DNA of 9,517 bases from Solirubrobacteraceae bacterium (lineage in GTDB: Bacteria; Actinomycetota; Thermoleophilia; Solirubrobacterales; Solirubrobacteraceae), in NCBI GenBank assembly GCA_025928415.1, contig JAICJK010000056.1:1-9517 (forward strand), read 5' to 3'. The stretch's first letter is position 1; every line of letters begins with the position of its first letter. The position numbers were made by a program, and so were the translations under genes. Under the pieces are notes generated by a model that did not search any database, was not told the DNA's origin, and saw only the letters and a program-made list of their open reading frames with translations. Of this stretch, positions 5,717-9,517 are shown in pieces.

Positions 5717-6148
5717 TCAGCCCGGAAGGGGCGACGACCCGGTGGCCGGCGCGGGGCCGACCTCGGCGGTGCAGAACGCGCAGCGCCGCGCACCCACCGG
5801 GATGTCCGACAGGCATTCGGGGCACTCGCGCTGCGGGCCGACCTCCTTCTTGGGCATGAAGCGGTCCATCAGCGACGCGACCGGCTTGACCACGAAGAAG
5901 TAGACGACGGTGGCGATGATGAGGAAGGCCAGCAGCGCGTTGATGAACTCGCCGTAGAGGAAGTGCGACTTGTTGACCGTGAACGACAGCGCGCTGAAGT
6001 CCGGCTTGCCGCCGATCGCGCCGATCAGCGGCGTGATCAGGTCCTTGACCAGCGCGCTGATGACCGCGCCGAACGCGGCTCCGATGACGACCGCCACGGC
6101 CAGGTCGACGAGGTTGCCCCGCAGGATGAACTCGCGCAGTCCCTTCAT
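5717..6148 (-). CDS. mscL: Large-conductance mechanosensitive channel MscL with C-terminal zinc ribbon
   Basis: A 143-residue inner-membrane channel that opens under high membrane tension to release solutes during hypo-osmotic shock. The N-terminus is typical MscL: short amphipathic helix MKGLREFILRGN, then TM1 with DLAVAVVIGAAFGAV (pore-lining, about 15-45), an extracytoplasmic loop (about 46-66) and TM2 (about 67-88, LLAFLIIATVVYFFVV). The usual cytoplasmic helix is replaced or followed by CPEC (109-112) and CAFC (123-126), a four-cysteine zinc ribbon, then a short Pro/Gly/Ser tail. The ATG at 6148 is chosen because it gives the canonical N-terminus and has a strong ribosome-binding site; upstream in-frame sequence has no family similarity. 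It lies on the same strand as the tRNA, 122 bp downstream of it, so read-through is possible. The ribbon may modulate gating or link the pentamer to a partner; this is not established here. Confidence 0.95.
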   Translation of the reverse strand: MKGLREFILRGNLVDLAVAVVIGAAFGAVISALVKDLITPLIGAIGGKPDFSALSFTVNKSHFLYGEFINALLAFLIIATVVYFFVVKPVASLMDRFMPKKEVGPQRECPECLSDIPVGARRCAFCTAEVGPAPATGSSPLPG

Positions 6149-6153
6149 GTCCG

Positions 6154-6163
6154 CCCCCTCCTC
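6154..6163 (-). promoter_or_regulatory. mscL ribosome-binding site
   Basis: On the minus strand GAGGAGGGGG precedes the mscL ATG by 5 bases and fixes the start at 6148. The remaining 6164-6270 between mscL and the tRNA is GC-rich and holds no clear promoter or terminator that I can support. Confidence 0.75.
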
Positions 6164-6270
6164 GTTCGCGGCGGCGCACGACGCCGCCTGGGGGGGCTGC
6201 TTCGACGTAGCGCGCCCGGCCCCTCCCCGGCGCCACGGGCCCGATCGCGCCGGCGAGGCGGCCGCCCGCA

Positions 6271-6344
<74 letters not shown>

Positions 6345-6353
6345 GGGGGTGCG

Positions 6354-6359
6354 AGGATA
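6354..6359 (-). promoter_or_regulatory. Possible -10 element for the tRNA gene
   Basis: TATCCT on the minus strand lies 9 bases before the tRNA 5' end, a plausible -10 box for a very short leader. A convincing -35 is missing (at an 18-bp spacer the sequence is GTGCCT), so support is weak. Confidence 0.3.
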
Positions 6360-6385
6360 GCCCGCGTCAGGGCCCCCAGGCACGC

Positions 6386-6412
6386 CCGCATAACGGCCGC
6401 ATAAAGCTTTAT
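6386..6412. promoter_or_regulatory. Twin CCGCATAA repeats and AT-rich palindrome between divergent genes
   Basis: CCGCATAA occurs at 6386-6393 and 6397-6404, exactly 11 bp apart (one helical turn). The second copy runs into the perfect 12-bp palindrome ATAAAGCTTTAT (6401-6412). This is one of the few AT-rich spots in the window and lies between the leftward tRNA and the rightward permease gene, where promoters and regulator sites are expected. No consensus -35/-10 pair could be fixed in either direction. Confidence 0.4.
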
Positions 6413-6456
6413 CTCTCGTGCACCGCGACGCCCGACGCGGCGCGCGGAAGGGGAGT

Positions 6457-6549
6457 ATGGTCACCGCCCTCCGCACCAGGTGCGGGGAGAAGAGCCGCGG
6501 CGATGAAGGGGCCGAATGCCCCGTCGAGCGCAGCGGATCGCAGTGACAT
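6457..6549 (+). other. Candidate folded 5' leader (three-way RNA junction) before the transporter genes
   Basis: By eye the leader can fold as a closed junction. ATG-TCAC (6457-6464, with G6460 bulged) pairs with GTGACAT (6543-6549). Inside are hairpin A (6469-6476 with 6480-6487, CCGCAC core, 3-nt loop) and a tiered hairpin B (CCGC 6495-6498 with GCGG 6533-6536, CGA with TCG, then GGGGC-CGAAT-GCCCC at 6508-6522). It matches no riboswitch class I know. GC-rich DNA pairs easily by chance, so this is only a candidate. Confidence 0.3.
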
Positions 6550-6578
6550 GGGAGAGGGACCCGTTCCGCACATCGTTT

Positions 6579-6594
6579 CCACCCCCGGTGGAGG
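6579..6594 (+). promoter_or_regulatory. Permease ribosome-binding site inside a small hairpin
   Basis: GGAGG at 6590-6594 lies 9 bases before the GTG at 6604 and sets the start of the permease. CCACC (6579-6583) can pair with GGTGG (6587-6591) around a CCC loop, which would hide the first bases of this site and could dampen initiation. Confidence 0.6.
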
Positions 6595-6603
6595 TATCGC
6601 ACC

Positions 6604-7812
6604 GTGAGCACTGGTGCCAGTGAGCTGTTGCAGGGCACCGGCGGCGTCGTCGGGGGCCCCGCCGAGGACCAGGCCACCGAGACGGCCGGCGCGATCGCCG
6701 CGCGCTCGCCGCTCGAGCTGTTCTGGCGGCGCCTGCGCCAGGACAAGGTCGCGCTCGTCGCCCTGAGCTTCATCGCCCTGCTCGTCATCGTGGCGATCTT
6801 CGCGCCGCTGCTCGTCAAGCTCTTCGGCGCCCATCCGCCCAACGAGCAGAACTCCCGCGCGCTCGACGACTTCGGCTCGGCCGCCGCCCCGGGCAAGGGC
6901 TACCTGATGGGCACCGACGGCCTCGGCCGCGACGTGTTCAGCCGGACGCTGTACGGCGCGCGCGTCTCGCTCGAGGTCGCGCTGATCACCGCCGCCGTGG
7001 CCGTGCTGGTCGGGGTCACGCTCGGTCTCGTCGCGGGCTACTTCCGCGGCTGGGTGGACAGCGCGCTGTCGCGCGTCTTCGACGTCCTGCTCGCCTTCCC
7101 GGTCCTGCTGCTCGCGCTCGGCCTCGGCGCCGCCTGCGCGCTCGGGAACGGCTGCATCGCCGTCAACTACGACAAGACCGGCCTGGTGCTCATCATCGCC
7201 GGCGTCGTGGTCCTTGGGGCCATGCACGGGTGGAACCTGCTCGTGACGCGCCGCAGCGACCCGGACCTGCCGCCGCTGCGGGTGGCCGAGGTCATCGGCC
7301 GCTCGGTCCCCGGGCTCATCCTCGTGGTCATCGGCCTCGTGCTGACCGTGCTCGTCCACAAGACCCACGGCGCCCTGATCCAGCCCGGGCTGCCGGTCGT
7401 GATCTTCATCATCGCCCTGGCGAACATCCCGTACATGGCCCGCATCATCCGGGGCCAGGTGCTCTCCCTCCGGGAGAAGGAGTTCGTCGAGGCGGCACAG
7501 TCGCTGGGCGCGTCGAACACGCGCATCCTCTTCCGCCACATCCTGCCGAACCTCGTGGCCCCGATCATCGTCTACACGACGCTGCTGATCCCGCAGAACA
7601 TCCTGCTGGAGGCGTCGCTGTCGTTCCTGGGGGTCGGCGTCCAGCCGCCCCAGGCGAGTTGGGGGGCGATGATCGCCGACGCGGCCACGATCTTCGACAC
7701 GGCGTGGTGGTACATGACCTTCCCGGGCGCGGCGCTGCTGCTGACCGTGCTGGCCTTCAACCTGGTCGGCGACGGTCTGCAGGACGCGCTCAACCCGAGG
7801 TCGGGGCAGTAG
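6604..7812 (+). CDS. ABC transporter permease, DppC/OppC-like, with internal membrane insertion
   Basis: A 402-residue inner-membrane permease of peptide/nickel-type ABC importers, forming half of the translocation pore. Family landmarks are TM1 (about 49-71), the extracytoplasmic stretch ending GTDGLGRDVFSR, TM2 and TM3 (about 123-181), the EAA loop EFVEAAQSLGA (293-303) with HILPN that contacts the ATPase, ASLSFLGVGVQPP, and a final helix near 366-390 ending LNPRSGQ. Relatives are usually about 280-330 residues. The surplus lies between TM3 and TM4, about 180-262, and adds two further hydrophobic helices (about 193-213 and 234-252) around an Arg-rich loop TRRSDPDLPPLRVAEVIGR. An even number of added helices keeps the EAA loop cytoplasmic. 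GTG at 6604 has a proper ribosome-binding site. The binding-protein gene follows 64 bp later; DppB and ATPase genes are not in the window. Substrate unknown. Confidence 0.93.
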   Translation: MSTGASELLQGTGGVVGGPAEDQATETAGAIAARSPLELFWRRLRQDKVALVALSFIALLVIVAIFAPLLVKLFGAHPPNEQNSRALDDFGSAAAPGKGYLMGTDGLGRDVFSRTLYGARVSLEVALITAAVAVLVGVTLGLVAGYFRGWVDSALSRVFDVLLAFPVLLLALGLGAACALGNGCIAVNYDKTGLVLIIAGVVVLGAMHGWNLLVTRRSDPDLPPLRVAEVIGRSVPGLILVVIGLVLTVLVHKTHGALIQPGLPVVIFIIALANIPYMARIIRGQVLSLREKEFVEAAQSLGASNTRILFRHILPNLVAPIIVYTTLLIPQNILLEASLSFLGVGVQPPQASWGAMIADAATIFDTAWWYMTFPGAALLLTVLAFNLVGDGLQDALNPRSGQ

Positions 7813-7864
7813 AGGACTGCCCGCAACGGGAGCAGGACGCAGTGCACGTACGTTCAAGCAAGAG

Positions 7865-7872
7865 AAAGGAAG
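7865..7872 (+). promoter_or_regulatory. Ribosome-binding site of the solute-binding protein gene
   Basis: AAAGGAAG ends 4 bases before the ATG at 7877 and supports that start. The 64-bp gap after the permease shows no terminator, consistent with one transcript. Confidence 0.6.
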
Positions 7873-7876
7873 TCGC

Positions 7877-9517
7877 ATGAAGAGGTCCCTCAGGTGGGCC
7901 GTCATGCTGGGCGCGCTCGCTGCGCTGGTCGTCGGCCTGACGGCCTGCGGCGGCGGCAGCGGCGGCAGCTCATCCAACAACAACGCCGGCGCGCCGACGA
8001 AGGTCGACCTCAGCGGCGGCCAGAAGGGCGGGAAGGTCACCTTCCTCGCGGCCGCCGACATCGACTACGCCGACCCCGGCCAGACGTACTACACGTTCGG
8101 CTTCATGGTGCAGCAGGCGATCAACCGCGCGCTGTACTCGTTCAAGCCGGACAACTCGAAGGTGCCGGTGCCGGACCTGGCGACCGGGCCGCCGGAGATC
8201 TCCTCCGACAACAAGACGATCACGGTCCACATCCGCAAGGGCGTCAAGTACGCCCCGCCGGTGAACCGCGAGGTCCAGGCCAAGGACATCAAGTACGCGT
8301 TCGAGCGGGCGTTCTCCAAGCAGGTCCCGAGCGGCTACGCGGGCACGTACTTCTCGACGATCGAGGGCACGCCGGCCAAGCCGAACACCGGCGACATCAA
8401 GCCGATCTCGGGCATCACCACCCCGGATCCCTACACGATCGTGTTCAAGCTCAAGGAGGCGCAGGCGCCGCTGGTGTCGCAGGCCCTCGTGCTGCCGATC
8501 ACCGTTCCGGTGCCGGAGGAGTACGCCCGGAAGTTCGACGCCAAGACGCCGTCGACCTACGACCAGTACGTGGCGCAGACCGGCCCGTACATGATCCAGG
8601 CCGACTCGTCGGGCAAGCTCGTCGGGCGCAAGCCGGGCAAGCAGATCACGCTCGTGCGCAACCCGAACTGGACCGGCAAGGCCGAGGGTGACTTCCGCCC
8701 GGCCTACCTCGACGGCGTGACCATCGAGGAGGGCAACGACCAGCTCGAGGTCGCCAGCCGTCGCGTGCTCAACGGGAGCAAGCTGATGTGCTGCGACGCC
8801 GGCTCCCCGCCGGCCCAGGTCCTGAAGTCCGCGATCACGCAGAACAAGGACCAGATCGCGTTCATCCCGAGCGGCGGTACGCGCTACATCGCGATGAACA
8901 CCAAGGTCAAGCCCTTCGACAACATCAACGTCCGCAAGGCCGTGATCGCGGGGTTCGACAAGAACGCGCTGCGCCAGACGCGCGGCGGCAAGCTCCTCGG
9001 CGACATCGCCACGGGCTGGCTGCCCCCGGGCATCCCGGGCTTCGAGGAGGCCGGTGGCCTGACGCAGGGCAAGCAGTTCGACTTCGACACGAAGCCGACC
9101 GGCGACATGGCGCTCGCCAAGCAGTACTTCGCGAAGGCCAAGGCCCAGGGCGTGCCGATCGGCGCCAACGGGCTCTACGCCGGGAAGCAGAAGCTGCTGA
9201 CCATCGCGACGAACGCGGACCCCGGCAAGAAGACCGCCGAGGTCGCGCAGAACCAGTTCTCGCAGCTGGGCTTCAACCTCCAGTTCCGGATCGTCCCGCA
9301 GGACACGCTGTACACGAAGTTCTGCGGCGTGCCGAGCGTGAAGGTCGCGATCTGCCCGAACGTCGGGTGGTTCAAGGACTTCACGGACCCGCAGTCGATG
9401 CTGGATGCCACGTTCAACGGCAACAACATCCTCCAGCAGGGCAACGTGAACTGGCCCCAGCTCAACGACCCCAAGATCAACGCCGCCATGAAGGCCGCGG
9501 CGCTGGTCCCGGTGGGC
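7877..9517 (+). CDS. Family 5 extracellular solute-binding lipoprotein of the ABC importer (3' end outside window)
   Basis: The frame is open from ATG 7877 to the window edge (547 codons, no stop), so the C-terminus is missing. The N-terminus is a lipoprotein signal: MKRSLRW, a hydrophobic core (about 8-21) and the lipobox LTAC with Cys24 as the lipid anchor, followed by a Gly/Ser/Asn linker. The mature part looks like the SBP_bac_5 family of peptide and nickel binding proteins: AINRALYSF (about 80), VHIRKGVKYAPP, AKDIKYAFERA (near 135-145), TGPYMIQ, LVRNPNWTG and NVRKAVIAGFDKNALR. It should capture substrate outside the membrane and deliver it to the permease encoded just upstream. Four mature-domain cysteines (305, 306, 483, 493) could form disulfides. 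The substrate cannot be named; oligopeptide is the family default. No frameshift was seen. Confidence 0.92.
   Translation, partial: MKRSLRWAVMLGALAALVVGLTACGGGSGGSSSNNNAGAPTKVDLSGGQKGGKVTFLAAADIDYADPGQTYYTFGFMVQQAINRALYSFKPDNSKVPVPDLATGPPEISSDNKTITVHIRKGVKYAPPVNREVQAKDIKYAFERAFSKQVPSGYAGTYFSTIEGTPAKPNTGDIKPISGITTPDPYTIVFKLKEAQAPLVSQALVLPITVPVPEEYARKFDAKTPSTYDQYVAQTGPYMIQADSSGKLVGRKPGKQITLVRNPNWTGKAEGDFRPAYLDGVTIEEGNDQLEVASRRVLNGSKLMCCDAGSPPAQVLKSAITQNKDQIAFIPSGGTRYIAMNTKVKPFDNINVRKAVIAGFDKNALRQTRGGKLLGDIATGWLPPGIPGFEEAGGLTQGKQFDFDTKPTGDMALAKQYFAKAKAQGVPIGANGLYAGKQKLLTIATNADPGKKTAEVAQNQFSQLGFNLQFRIVPQDTLYTKFCGVPSVKVAICPNVGWFKDFTDPQSMLDATFNGNNILQQGNVNWPQLNDPKINAAMKAAALVPVG

Noticed and set aside
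4389..6236. 615-codon open frame on the minus strand across the orphan regulator region
   Set aside because: It overlaps several recognised plus-strand genes and mscL in another frame, is Arg-rich and lacks motifs; a shadow frame.
6495..6562. Fluoride (crcB) riboswitch, suggested by GGCGATGAAG
   Set aside because: The downstream CTGATG-type conserved strand and the loop pairing needed for the pseudoknot are missing, and the gene is a peptide-type permease rather than a fluoride exporter.
6420..6600. Glycine, SAM-IV, cobalamin, TPP or c-di-AMP riboswitch
   Set aside because: I compared the leader with the conserved core sequences I remember for these classes and found no convincing match. 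An Rfam scan would settle it.

Overview
The window is about 9.5 kb of very GC-rich DNA (roughly three quarters G+C, strong third-position G/C bias, GTG starts used beside ATG). Tightly packed genes with ATGA overlaps, an actinobacterial-type gulonolactone dehydrogenase, NarL-type two-component proteins and an MscL with a zinc-ribbon tail suggest a high-GC actinobacterium. A member of the Thermoleophilia (Solirubrobacterales-like) is my best guess; this is inferred from overall protein character, and no rRNA or other marker is present.

Layout. Positions 1-1983 (+): the 3' end of a membrane-associated M28 metallopeptidase, followed 8 bp later by a sugar-lactone FAD oxidase/dehydrogenase. Positions 2061-3685 (+): a two-component pair, a short-loop membrane histidine kinase overlapping its NarL-type response regulator by 4 bp. 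Positions 3837-5713 (+): a divergent GreA-like factor, an unrecognised helical protein, an orphan response regulator with a weak HTH, and a three-helix membrane protein whose start overlaps the regulator's stop. Positions 5717-6344 (-): MscL with an extra zinc ribbon and, upstream on the same strand, tRNA-Arg(CCT). Positions 6345-6603: an intergenic control region with an AT-rich palindrome and a potentially folded leader. Positions 6604-9517 (+): the start of a peptide/nickel-type ABC importer locus, with a DppC-like permease carrying an unusual membrane insertion, then a family 5 solute-binding lipoprotein that runs off the window.

How the parts fit. The kinase and regulator at 2061-3685 form a complete phosphorelay whose stimulus is probably sensed in or near the membrane. 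The orphan regulator at 4800 has no kinase beside it and is translationally coupled to a small membrane protein. The permease and binding protein belong to one importer; the partner DppB-type permease and the ATPases are not in the window. No mobile element, CRISPR array, rRNA or origin was seen, and no gene-free stretch exceeds 300 bases. The observations most worth following are the altered catalytic tip of the GreA-like protein, the permease insertion, the MscL zinc ribbon, the orphan regulator/membrane-protein pair and the folded leader before the transporter. None proves a new system by itself.
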